Source of the DNA: an uncultured Bacteroidia bacterium
GTDB taxonomy: Bacteria > Bacteroidota > Bacteroidia > Bacteroidales > Prolixibacteraceae
Direction: 5' to 3'
Assembly (NCBI GenBank): GCA_903850335.1
Contig: CAINLJ010000005.1
Span: 116,011-180,010 of the forward strand
Length of the DNA: 64,000 nt
In this document: piece after piece, positions 1 through 8,187 of the stretch
Layout: each line of letters begins with the position of its first letter
How positions within the stretch are numbered: position 1 is the stretch's first letter
The notes under the pieces: generated by a model
Told to the model about the DNA's origin: nothing
Database searches by the model: none
What the model saw: the letters and a program-made list of their open reading frames with translations, nothing else
Program-made: the position numbers and the translations under genes

Positions 1-702
1 TCCCTTCAGGTAGAAGTCCTAGAGAACAATCCTCAATGTGTATTATCGTGGGGTAAGGCTTTTCTCTCCTCTGTAGATCTTTCTTATAACTACATGCTGG
101 CACCAAAAAACAGTGATGATCAGGATCTTTTTTTTAATAACCCACCAGGTATTTTCCTTAAAAAATTCATCTACCATACTCTAATACCTGCTCTTACAAT
201 AGTTATACGAAAAGAGGCATTGCTCAGCATTGGAGGATTTGTTCAGGGATTTAACCTCCCACTTGTAGATATTCCAACAACTCTCGAGCTGCTGATGAAA
301 GGAGAATTCGCATTCGTCGACAAACCATTGGGAAGCTGGAGAATTTACCCTAATCAGGTAACCAAAACTTATACAGGACAGATGACTACAAGTTATTATG
401 CGTTAATTCAATCGGTTATGCAACGTTTTCCTGCTCTGTTTGAGTCTCACGGTTTAACTAAAAGGGAGATCGATGAACACTTTCGTAATCGACTTGTAAT
501 CAGCTATTCAAGATCAGGACGATATAAATTAATACGAAAAGATTTTAAAGGTGCCCGCAAAGATTATTTCCATTCCATTTTTAATTATGGGTGGACACAA
601 CCCGTTTGGAAACTCAGATCAGTGGTTGGTCTCTTCTTTAGTCTATTCAGAATGGATATTGAATGGCTTGCAAAAATCATTGGCAATGCCTCTTATAAAT
701 AA
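1..702 (+). CDS. Glycosyltransferase family 2, C-terminal part (5' end outside window)
   Basis: The reading frame is open to the first base of the window, so the first Met at 94 is internal and the N-terminal nucleotide-sugar domain lies upstream. About 233 residues are visible. The block with 'GGFVQGF', 'DIPTTLELLMKG' and 'GSWRIYPNQVT' resembles the acceptor-side half of GT-A glycosyltransferases, where an Asp is followed by the 'lineage, R..H/Y..' segment. It would transfer a sugar to a growing surface glycan on the cytoplasmic face. It converges with the polysaccharide genes on the other strand. Family is probable; donor and acceptor sugars cannot be told from this fragment. Confidence 0.7.
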   Translation, partial: SLQVEVLENNPQCVLSWGKAFLSSVDLSYNYMLAPKNSDDQDLFFNNPPGIFLKKFIYHTLIPALTIVIRKEALLSIGGFVQGFNLPLVDIPTTLELLMKGEFAFVDKPLGSWRIYPNQVTKTYTGQMTTSYYALIQSVMQRFPALFESHGLTKREIDEHFRNRLVISYSRSGRYKLIRKDFKGARKDYFHSIFNYGWTQPVWKLRSVVGLFFSLFRMDIEWLAKIIGNASYK

Positions 703-734
703 ACATAGGATTATTCTATCAGGACTTTATAATT

Positions 735-1733
735 TTAAAACTGCTGTTTAATTTTTTCAGCACGTTTTTCACGACTAAACAGGTTAATTGATCTGCTGGA
801 AATTTCTTTATTAAAATCTGAATTATTTTGTATATTACTGCTTATGAGATTACTTATATAAAGAGCATCTCTTTTTACAATAAAACCTGTTGTTCCAACG
901 ACTTCCGGTAAGCCTCCTTCATTTGTTACCACGGGAATACACCCATAGAACATCGCCTCTGCTACCGAAACCCCGAAAGATTCAGATCGTGAAAGCTGAA
1001 AATAATATTCGGATCTCAAATAATATGATTCTAATTGGTCATGTGGCACTCTACCCAAAATTGTTAAATTGCAGGGAACAGACTTCAACTGTTTTTTAAG
1101 CTTTTTTTCATCCATTCCAATTATAAGAAATCGATAATGTGGTAGATGCTTCGCTAGTTCAATAAATGTATCAATTCCTTTAAGATAAAATGTACGGTCA
1201 TTTTCTACAAGACCAACCGTTAAAATAAGCTTTTCCTTCGCAGTTATTGATGTTGAAAAAGGTTGAATATCCACGCAATTATAAATCATTTTCCGATTTG
1301 AACGTGGTGCAATATACCTGAGCTTCCGATCAACATAGCCTGACACTGTCAAGTTCAATGTTGCTGATTTTATAGCCGTAATACAAAAGAATCCACGGAT
1401 TTTTGAGCAAAGTGCTCCATAATTAAGGCTTTTTATCCTAGCGACTTCATATCCACCGATCACAATAATGGATCTCTTTCCTGTAATTTTGGCAAACAGA
1501 ACCGGCAATAATGAGTGATAATCCGAAAACCAAATAAACACATTATCATACCGCCAAATATTGATCAAAAGATATAGAAATTGTATAAAAAGTGAATATC
1601 CTGTTTTTACTATTCCCTTACCTGGTTTAAACTGATATTTGGTGACATTTGCAAATGATGACAAGATCTCGCAATCAGATTTAACAAAGCTGGAAAAATT
1701 TACATAAACGAAAAGGATAGACTTCTTCTGCAT
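735..1733 (-). CDS. Glycosyltransferase family 4 (GT-B fold)
   Basis: This 332-residue protein carries the GT4 C-terminal signature 'SESFGVSVAEAMFYGCIPVV' followed by 'EGGLPEVVG', where the first Glu binds the donor's phosphate/ribose region. A Rossmann strand with 'ILTVGLVENDRTFYLKGID' starts the donor domain. The N-terminal acceptor domain is short and partly hydrophobic. It is the last gene of a minus-strand polysaccharide run, 12 nt after the WbpB-like gene, and probably adds one sugar of the surface polysaccharide. Linkage and substrate cannot be read from sequence. Confidence 0.85.
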   Translation of the reverse strand: MQKKSILFVYVNFSSFVKSDCEILSSFANVTKYQFKPGKGIVKTGYSLFIQFLYLLINIWRYDNVFIWFSDYHSLLPVLFAKITGKRSIIVIGGYEVARIKSLNYGALCSKIRGFFCITAIKSATLNLTVSGYVDRKLRYIAPRSNRKMIYNCVDIQPFSTSITAKEKLILTVGLVENDRTFYLKGIDTFIELAKHLPHYRFLIIGMDEKKLKKQLKSVPCNLTILGRVPHDQLESYYLRSEYYFQLSRSESFGVSVAEAMFYGCIPVVTNEGGLPEVVGTTGFIVKRDALYISNLISSNIQNNSDFNKEISSRSINLFSREKRAEKIKQQF

Positions 1734-1745
1734 TCAAATCTTATT

Positions 1746-2726
1746 TTATTCGCGGGAAAATGGATGTGTTGCTAATTGTTTATTTGCAAAAGGATGGAAA
1801 TCACCCCTTAAACCAATAGGTGTCTGGTTACGTATATCATGTACAACTGCAATTGAATTCCGTGCCTCTTCAATCTCAAACCCATTTCCTTTAAGAATTT
1901 CCTCATAACTTCGGGTATGAAGGTCTGTAAATCCTTCACTGAATTCAATCTCCTCCCCTTCGACAGTTATTGATCTGAAGGTAGTCTTTCCAGACTCTTT
2001 TACTTCGGGGGGCAAGGTGCTGCTATTAATACTCAGAAACCATCGAACACGAGCTTTTTCAAGCAAAAGTATGCCGGAAGCCCTATCATGAGTATGTAAA
2101 TTGACAATGTTTTCCTTAACATCTCCGAAAATCCAGGTAAGCATATCAAAGAAATGTATTCCAATATTTGTTGCAATTCCTCCCGATTTAGATATATCAC
2201 CCTTCCATGAGGTATAATACCAGTTACCCCGCGAAGTAATATAAGTCAGATCAACATCATATATCTTAGTAGAAGCTGAATTTCTAATTTTTTCCTTCAA
2301 TGCTATGATCACCGGATGAAGACGAAGCTGCAAAATAGTATAGATTTTCTTTCCTGTATCATTTGCAACTTTTATTAAAGGATCTATATTCCAAGGATTT
2401 AAAACCAATGGTTTCTCACATATTGCATTAGCTCCTCTTCTTAAAGCAACTCTTACATGTGCATCATGAAGATAATTTGGCGACGTAATACTCATAAAAT
2501 CAATATTTATCCCACTATCATATTTGAGTTTTTCGAGATATCTGTCAAATCTTTCAAACTCAACAAAAAACTTGGTGTCAGGCGAATAGCTATCCATAAC
2601 TCCTACTCCATCATAGGGATCATAAGCCGCTATCAGCTTATTCCCTGTGTCTTTAATAGCTTTCATATGTCTTGGAGCAACAAATCCAGCTGCTCCAATT
2701 AAAACAAAATTCTTTATATCAGCCAT
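1746..2726 (-). CDS. wbpB: WbpB/WlbA-like UDP-GlcNAcA 3-dehydrogenase (Gfo/Idh/MocA)
   Basis: The 326-residue protein begins with an NAD-binding loop 'LIGAAGFVAPRHMKAI' and keeps the 'DSYSPDTKFF' and 'ITSPNYLHDAHVRVALRRG' segments typical of WbpB/WlbA. The catalytic-site motif 'CEKPLVLNP' holds the conserved Lys. WbpB oxidises C3 of UDP-N-acetylglucosaminuronic acid, and the ketone is then aminated by WbpE and acetylated by WbpD. Homologues of both partners lie just upstream at 4107-5234 and 3535-4110, which makes this assignment stronger than family membership alone. The NAD-regenerating cycle is known for the family and not visible here. Confidence 0.88.
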   Translation of the reverse strand: MADIKNFVLIGAAGFVAPRHMKAIKDTGNKLIAAYDPYDGVGVMDSYSPDTKFFVEFERFDRYLEKLKYDSGINIDFMSITSPNYLHDAHVRVALRRGANAICEKPLVLNPWNIDPLIKVANDTGKKIYTILQLRLHPVIIALKEKIRNSASTKIYDVDLTYITSRGNWYYTSWKGDISKSGGIATNIGIHFFDMLTWIFGDVKENIVNLHTHDRASGILLLEKARVRWFLSINSSTLPPEVKESGKTTFRSITVEGEEIEFSEGFTDLHTRSYEEILKGNGFEIEEARNSIAVVHDIRNQTPIGLRGDFHPFANKQLATHPFSRE

Positions 2727-2730
2727 CGGT

Positions 2731-3498
2731 TTAAGCTATTATTGATTTTAATACTTTGATTTTACTTTCCGGAATAAAAAACAAATCACCGTCATTTGAA
2801 ATTGCTTTTCCGGTAACCGGGAAAAGTATTCCTTTTTTAAGATAATAGATACTGTAATTAAATGTTGAAAGAAAATCGTAAATTACTTTACTGTTGGAAG
2901 GTTCAATTTCTATCTGTATGACAGGCTGAAACTTCGTTAATAAAAATTCTAGTTGTGGAATTATATGAATCTCATACCCCTCAACATCACACTTGATATA
3001 ATCACATCTTTCCAGGTGACCAAAAATTGTAATTGGTTTATACATTTTTTCTGTAAATGTGAACTCAAAGGCTCCATCTTCGTTGGCATCCAATACCCTG
3101 GTTAAACCATGTCGCAGATATTTATTGCTTTGGGGAATACCCATTTGTATAGACTTGTTATCTTCAGTTCCCAATGCGTAAGGTACAATAGTCGTGTTTT
3201 TAAAATTTGATAAATTTACCGTGAGAATTTTTCTAAACAAACTAACAGGTTCGATACTAAATACTCTGCCATCCGGACCAGCCAATTTTGCAAATAACCT
3301 GGAATAATAGCCAAGATTAGCTCCAATATCAATGATATGATCGCCCTTTTTAACTAGTTTTCTTATAAAATAATGGCAATCGAAGGTTTTATTTCCCTTA
3401 AGTAATCCCAGGTAATAAGTAATAAAAAACAATCTGCTTACCACTAGTAAGTAATTTTTTACTCCTAGTATTTTATATAATGCCTGTTTAATTATCAT
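2731..3498 (-). CDS. FkbM-family methyltransferase
   Basis: A 255-residue SAM-dependent methyltransferase. The SAM-binding motif is 'HIIDIGANLGYYSRLFA', followed by the acidic strand end 'VFSIEPVSLFRKIL' and the 'CDVEGYE' motif characteristic of the FkbM family. It sits between the WbpD- and WbpB-like genes with small gaps (36 nt and 4 nt), so it belongs to the same transcription unit and probably O-methylates a sugar of the polysaccharide. The N-terminus is hydrophobic (residues about 10-35), which may be a membrane-associating segment. The methylated residue is unknown. Confidence 0.85.
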   Translation of the reverse strand: MIIKQALYKILGVKNYLLVVSRLFFITYYLGLLKGNKTFDCHYFIRKLVKKGDHIIDIGANLGYYSRLFAKLAGPDGRVFSIEPVSLFRKILTVNLSNFKNTTIVPYALGTEDNKSIQMGIPQSNKYLRHGLTRVLDANEDGAFEFTFTEKMYKPITIFGHLERCDYIKCDVEGYEIHIIPQLEFLLTKFQPVIQIEIEPSNSKVIYDFLSTFNYSIYYLKKGILFPVTGKAISNDGDLFFIPESKIKVLKSIIA

Positions 3499-3534
3499 TT
3501 TTTCTTTTATCTATACCTAATTAGGTGACAGTAA

Positions 3535-4110
3535 TTATAACTTAATAACACCTTGATGAGAAAGGAAATATTTTTCCCCACTCTCCGGGCAAAAGCCAAT
3601 TCCATCGTCGTCAAAAGTAAGTTTATGTCCATATTCGCTGACCCATCCTTTTTGAATTGCAGGATTCCCATAAACCAGGGCGTAAGCCGGTACCTCTTTT
3701 GTAATTACAGCTCCAGCTCCAACCATTGAATATTTACCAATTTCATTGCCACAAATGATTGTAGCATTAGCTCCAATAGATGCCCCCTTATGCACGACAG
3801 TTTGTCTGTATTCATTTTTACGAATTATTGCACTTCTGGGATTGATTACATTTGTAAAGACCATCGAAGGGCCGAGAAAAACATCATCCTCACAAATAAC
3901 ACCAGTGTAAACCGATACATTATTTTGGACCTTAACATTATTACCTAAGACAACTTCTGGAGAAATTACAACATTTTGCCCAATATTACACGCTTTACCG
4001 ATCTTACATCCAGACATAATATGACTAAAATGCCAAATTTTTGTCCCTTCTCCAATCTCACAATTATCATCAATTACAGCTGATGGATGAGCAGTATATG
4101 GTATTATCAT
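3535..4110 (-). CDS. wbpD: WbpD/WlbB-like N-acetyltransferase (left-handed beta-helix)
   Basis: A 191-residue hexapeptide-repeat acetyltransferase. Repeats such as 'IGEGTKIWHFSHI', 'IGKACNIGQNVVI' and 'IGANATIICGNEIG' build the left-handed beta-helix that trimerises. The loop 'NPRSAIIRKNEYRQTVV' is characteristic of WbpD/WlbB and lies near the acetyl-CoA site. The enzyme acetylates the 3-amino group of UDP-GlcNAc3NA to give UDP-2,3-diacetamido-2,3-dideoxyglucuronate. Its start overlaps the stop of the upstream aminotransferase by 4 nt (ATGA), which indicates translational coupling. Confidence 0.9.
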   Translation of the reverse strand: MIIPYTAHPSAVIDDNCEIGEGTKIWHFSHIMSGCKIGKACNIGQNVVISPEVVLGNNVKVQNNVSVYTGVICEDDVFLGPSMVFTNVINPRSAIIRKNEYRQTVVHKGASIGANATIICGNEIGKYSMVGAGAVITKEVPAYALVYGNPAIQKGWVSEYGHKLTFDDDGIGFCPESGEKYFLSHQGVIKL

Positions 4111-5234
4111 AAGGTGTCAAGTGATTGGTTTAATGAAGTAACAATATAGTCCTGTTGTTCCCGGGTCATCTCAGTATGAATAGGTAATGCCAAAACTTCC
4201 TGACAAAGTCTTTCAGCCACTGGAAAATCTCCAACACTATATCCAAGATATAAATACGCCTTCTGCAGATGAAGTGGTGACGGGTAGTAAATCATCGTTG
4301 GAACTCCGTCCTTTTTAAGAGAATCTTTAATTCTATCCCGGGATTTTACTCTTATAATATATTGATTAAATGAATGATAAGTCCATTCATTTTCTCTTGG
4401 TGTGATAATTTTTTGATTATCCTGCAATTTTTCATTGTAGTATTGTCCGGCCTCTTTTCTACACTGTAAGTAATTTTTCATATAACGCAGTTTCACACGA
4501 AGAATTGCTGCCTGTAGGGTATCCAGTCGTGAATTGCATCCGATGAGCTCATAGCTATATTTTTGACCCTGACCATGACTGGAAATCATTTTGGCCCTAT
4601 GAGCCAGCACCGGATCATTTGTCGATATTGCTCCCCCATCGCCAAAACAACCCAGATTCTTTGTTGGGAAAAAGGAATGAATATTAATATCCCCCATAGT
4701 CCCGGTCTTTTTCCTTACACCTGTTGAAAATTTGTAATCGGAACCTAAGGATTGTGCATTATCCTCAATTACTTTTAATCCAAATTGCTGAGCGATTTTA
4801 ATTATTGGTTCAATATTAGCAGATTGACCAAATAAATGTACAACAACAATAGCTTTTGTTGCCGTTGTTATCTTTTTCTGAATAAGATTTTCGTTAATGT
4901 TAAACGAATCTTCCCAGACATCGACAAAGACTGATTTTAATCCAAGAAGAGCAGCGGCTTCGGAAGATGCGACATAATTAAAAACTGGCATCAGTATTTC
5001 ATCATTGGGTTTAAGTCCGAGTGCCATGTAGGCAATCTGCAAAGCATCAGTCCCATTTGCACATGGAATGACATACTTTACATCAAGGTATTGAGCCAAT
5101 TCATTACCAAAACTTTCAACAGGTATTCCATTTATAAATGCCGATGCATTTATAACTTCCTGAATCGCCAAATCAATTTCATCCTTTATTTTAAGATATT
5201 GCCCTTCGAGGTCAACCATTTTTATAGATTTCAC
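4107..5234 (-). CDS. wbpE: WbpE/WlbC-like UDP-sugar 3-aminotransferase (DegT/DnrJ/EryC1)
   Basis: A 375-residue PLP-dependent sugar aminotransferase. The motif 'SFFPTKNLGCFGDGG' holds the Schiff-base lysine (the K of 'TKNLG'), and 'VEDNAQSLGSDY' is the conserved PLP ring-stacking region. 'MVDLEGQYLKIKDEID' at the start and 'NSRLDTLQAAIL' later are family hallmarks. It would transfer an amino group from glutamate to the 3-keto sugar made by the WbpB-like enzyme. WbpA and the epimerase WbpI are not in the window, so the full pathway must be completed elsewhere. Confidence 0.9.
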   Translation of the reverse strand: MKSIKMVDLEGQYLKIKDEIDLAIQEVINASAFINGIPVESFGNELAQYLDVKYVIPCANGTDALQIAYMALGLKPNDEILMPVFNYVASSEAAALLGLKSVFVDVWEDSFNINENLIQKKITTATKAIVVVHLFGQSANIEPIIKIAQQFGLKVIEDNAQSLGSDYKFSTGVRKKTGTMGDINIHSFFPTKNLGCFGDGGAISTNDPVLAHRAKMISSHGQGQKYSYELIGCNSRLDTLQAAILRVKLRYMKNYLQCRKEAGQYYNEKLQDNQKIITPRENEWTYHSFNQYIIRVKSRDRIKDSLKKDGVPTMIYYPSPLHLQKAYLYLGYSVGDFPVAERLCQEVLALPIHTEMTREQQDYIVTSLNQSLDTL

Positions 5235-5250
5235 ATCTTTCCTTTATTAA

Positions 5251-6561
5251 CTAATGCAAAATTGGCAATTTATTCATTACATCAGCCAGTTTGGCCGTAA
5301 GAAACCTTCTTGTATAATTATTAATCTTCTTGTTATTTGTACCAAGTTCATTCGTTAGGTATCGCTGATAAAAAGCGGTAACAATACTCTTTATTGTATC
5401 AATATCGTCATACAATGCAATATTACCTGCCTCAGAATCTTCAAGAATTTTTGCCAGATCTCCATCTGTAGGTCCAATTGCCAGCACTGGTCTTCCCGTT
5501 GCAAGGTATTCAAAAATCTTCCCAGTCAATATTCCTTTTGCATTTGGACTTTTATGATTTATGACAACTAAAAGAACACAAGACTGCTTCATCAGAGTAG
5601 CAGCTTGTTGGTGGGAAACGTAACCCGGAAGTATCAAATACTCTTCTAACTTGTTGGTGGTTATTTCTCTAACAACATTTGCATCAACATTTCCGATGAG
5701 TTTTATTTCAAGATTTTCCTTAAACCCTGGCAGCGAAACACACAAATCCTTAAGAACCATCCATAATCCATTCATGTTAAAAGCAGGTGGTAGTGTACCG
5801 ATATGCGAGATAGAAAATTTGTTATTTTTTTTAGGGATTGTCTCTCCAATATCTGACGGATCGAAACCATTTGTTATGATATGAATATTCTTACTACCCA
5901 TTTTCTCATAGTTATCTTTCATCGACTGGCTAACCACAACCATAGCATCGCAACTAGTAATTGTTTTTAATTCAAGCCTTTGATGTTTGCGATGAGAGAA
6001 AGCAGATATATTCATCTCTTTATAATAATCTATATCAGTCCAGGGATCTCTAAAATCAGCTAACCATGGAATGTTTAATTTTGCTTTAAGTTCAAGGGCA
6101 ACAAGGTGCATTGAATGAGGCGGCCCTGAGGAAATTATAAGATCTACAGGACTATTTTTTAAATATTTAGTCAGAAATCTGACAGAAGGTTTAATCCAGA
6201 ATTTGCGTGCATCTGGAATAAAAATATTTCCACGGATCCAAATTGACAATTTCTTAATAAACCCTGAGGACTTTTTTTCGCTAACAATTTCACTCCCTGT
6301 GTTAGGAACATCCTTTTTATTTGTAAATCTTTTATAAAAAGTGTATGGCTCCCAAATAGGCTTTTTGATAATTTCAATCCCAACAAGAATATCCTTTGAT
6401 AAAGATTCATCTATTATATTAAAACCTGGATTTGAGGGGGTATAAATAACAGGTTCCCATCCAAACTCGCGTAAATATTTCACAAATTTAAGCCACCTCT
6501 GGACACCGGCTCCTCCGCTGGGAGGCCAGTAATACGTAATAATCAGAGCTTTTCTCATCAA
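5251..6561 (-). CDS. Glycosyltransferase, GT4-like (GT-B)
   Basis: A 436-residue GT-B protein. The N-terminus 'ALIITYYWPPSGGAGVQRW' is the glycine-rich acceptor-domain loop of family-4-like glycosyltransferases that act on surface polysaccharides. 'IISSGPPHSMHLVAL' and 'WLADFRDPW' are recurrent in this subgroup. The C-terminal donor domain shows 'ISHIGTLPP' and 'GKIFEYLATGRPVLAIGP', with the conserved Glu. It lies 16 nt upstream of the WbpE-like gene and 7 nt downstream of tsaB, in one minus-strand run. Substrate unknown. Confidence 0.87.
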   Translation of the reverse strand: MMRKALIITYYWPPSGGAGVQRWLKFVKYLREFGWEPVIYTPSNPGFNIIDESLSKDILVGIEIIKKPIWEPYTFYKRFTNKKDVPNTGSEIVSEKKSSGFIKKLSIWIRGNIFIPDARKFWIKPSVRFLTKYLKNSPVDLIISSGPPHSMHLVALELKAKLNIPWLADFRDPWTDIDYYKEMNISAFSHRKHQRLELKTITSCDAMVVVSQSMKDNYEKMGSKNIHIITNGFDPSDIGETIPKKNNKFSISHIGTLPPAFNMNGLWMVLKDLCVSLPGFKENLEIKLIGNVDANVVREITTNKLEEYLILPGYVSHQQAATLMKQSCVLLVVINHKSPNAKGILTGKIFEYLATGRPVLAIGPTDGDLAKILEDSEAGNIALYDDIDTIKSIVTAFYQRYLTNELGTNNKKINNYTRRFLTAKLADVMNKLPILH

Positions 6562-6568
6562 ATCGTAA

Positions 6569-7276
6569 TTAAAAAATATTCTTTACAGGTATAGTTGCAA
6601 CAAAATCCTTAAGGTAATAGGGCTCATAATAAGCAACATCTGCAAATTTACTCAAATTAAAATATCTTTGAGAAACCGGAGCCATGTGAGAAGCTGAGGT
6701 TATAACATTTTCAATAAAAATGGCATTGGGATGACTAATTATTTCCCTGCATTTTTTAGCACCGTTTCCAAAAAAAAGTACTGTACCCTTGTCAAGAAAT
6801 TCCAGATATGATTGATGATCAATAATATCTGCCTGTATATTACGCATAATTTCACCATCATGATTGTAAAATGCAGTATATACCTCCATTCTTCGTGCAT
6901 CAATCATTGGACACATTATAAAATGACTTGTAGTCTGAACGGAATATTTTTCAAGATTTAGAATAACTGATTTAGCCATGGATTCGAGTGACGAGATTGC
7001 GATCAAAGGTAATTGTAATGCATAGCAGATTCCTTTAGCAACAGAAACACCAATTCGAAGGCCAGTATATGACCCTGGTCCACCAGAGACTGCAACTGCA
7101 TTTAATTGATTACTAATTATCTTTGACTCATCAAGCAATTCTTTAATATAAAGTGTTAATAGTTTGGAATGATTTTGTCCGGATTGGTTTTCGCGTTGAT
7201 TAATAACAATTCCATCCCTAGCCAGTGCAACAGAACAAACCTCCGTAGAGGTTTCTATATTTAAAATCAGACCCAT
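6569..7276 (-). CDS. tsaB: tRNA threonylcarbamoyladenosine biosynthesis protein TsaB
   Basis: The 235-residue protein opens with 'ILNIETSTEVCSVALARDG', the ASKHA phosphate-1 motif of TsaB, and has the signature 'SGGPGSYTGLRIGVSVAKG'. TsaB is the inactive homologue of TsaD. It scaffolds the TsaB-TsaD-TsaE complex that moves threonylcarbamoyl from TC-AMP to A37 of ANN-decoding tRNAs. Length matches the family. It heads the minus-strand polysaccharide gene run, an unrelated neighbour, so co-transcription is probably incidental. Confidence 0.95.
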   Translation of the reverse strand: MGLILNIETSTEVCSVALARDGIVINQRENQSGQNHSKLLTLYIKELLDESKIISNQLNAVAVSGGPGSYTGLRIGVSVAKGICYALQLPLIAISSLESMAKSVILNLEKYSVQTTSHFIMCPMIDARRMEVYTAFYNHDGEIMRNIQADIIDHQSYLEFLDKGTVLFFGNGAKKCREIISHPNAIFIENVITSASHMAPVSQRYFNLSKFADVAYYEPYYLKDFVATIPVKNIF

Positions 7277-7430
7277 TCGCTTTTTTTACAAAGATGAGAA
7301 TTATTCAAAAACTTTAATCATTTTCGATCCTTGATTGTTAAACTATAAAAACCAGGTGACATTAACATGTATTAACTAACTAATTCATGATCGATTTGTG
7401 ACCTCATTTAACAAGTTTGAACGTTTAAGT

Positions 7431-8186
7431 ATGCTTAAAACCGTAATAATAGATGATGATTATGTCTCAAGAATGATTTTGAGAGATATGCTCGAGAAAT
7501 TTCTTGACAGTATTTCAATTTTAGGAGAAGCTGGCACTGTTGCAGATGGGGTAAGATTAATAGAATCATCTGATCCTGATTTAGTTTTATTAGATATTAG
7601 CATGCCCGATGGAACCGGCTTCGATCTTCTCGATAAATTAAAAACAATAAATTTTAAACTTATATTCATAACTGCTTACAGCGAATATGCGGTTAAGGCC
7701 TTCAAGTATTCAGCTTTTGATTACATTATAAAACCAATTATTGTAGAAGAGTTAACCAAAGCAATAATGCGTATTCCGCATATTGAACAATCTGACAACA
7801 AAGTTCGGGTTAAAACTTTGAAAGAAAATTTACTTTCTACTGATGAAAGTACTTCGAAAACTGTTGCACTACCTGAAATGAATGGTTTTGCTATAATAAA
7901 TGTTGAAGACATTGTTCGCTGTGAGGGCAAACGAAACTATACCCGTATTCTTTTTAAAGACAAAACCGAGAAAGTAGTTAGCCGTACACTACTGGAATTT
8001 GAACATTTACTTGCGCCTTTGGGATTTGTTCGCATACACCGCAGTCATCTTGTAAATTTCCTAAATGTTGTTCGGTATATTAAATCAGAGGGCGGCATGG
8101 TAGAACTAAAAACAGGTGAGTTGTTAAAAGTTTCGCCAAAACACAAAGAAAGCCTACTAAATAAGTTACTTTATAATAAGCTCTAA
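7431..8186 (+). CDS. LytTR-family response regulator
   Basis: Receiver domain at residues about 1-120 with the acidic pocket 'IIDDDY', phosphoacceptor Asp55 in 'LVLLDISMPDG', and a conserved Lys in 'IIKPI'. The C-terminal LytTR DNA-binding domain covers about 150-250 ('CEGKRNYTRILFKDK', 'LEFEHLLAPLGFVRIHRSHLVNF'). An upstream in-frame GTG at 7398 exists, but the ATG at 7431 is chosen because 'MLKTVIIDDD' matches the normal receiver N-terminus and GTG starts are rare in this phylum. No sensor kinase is adjacent, so it is an orphan regulator here. Confidence 0.9.
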   Translation: MLKTVIIDDDYVSRMILRDMLEKFLDSISILGEAGTVADGVRLIESSDPDLVLLDISMPDGTGFDLLDKLKTINFKLIFITAYSEYAVKAFKYSAFDYIIKPIIVEELTKAIMRIPHIEQSDNKVRVKTLKENLLSTDESTSKTVALPEMNGFAIINVEDIVRCEGKRNYTRILFKDKTEKVVSRTLLEFEHLLAPLGFVRIHRSHLVNFLNVVRYIKSEGGMVELKTGELLKVSPKHKESLLNKLLYNKL

Positions 8187-8187
8187 T

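Noticed and set aside
7398..7430. GTG start for the LytTR regulator
   Set aside because: The extra 11 residues do not resemble receiver N-termini and a good ATG follows at 7431.
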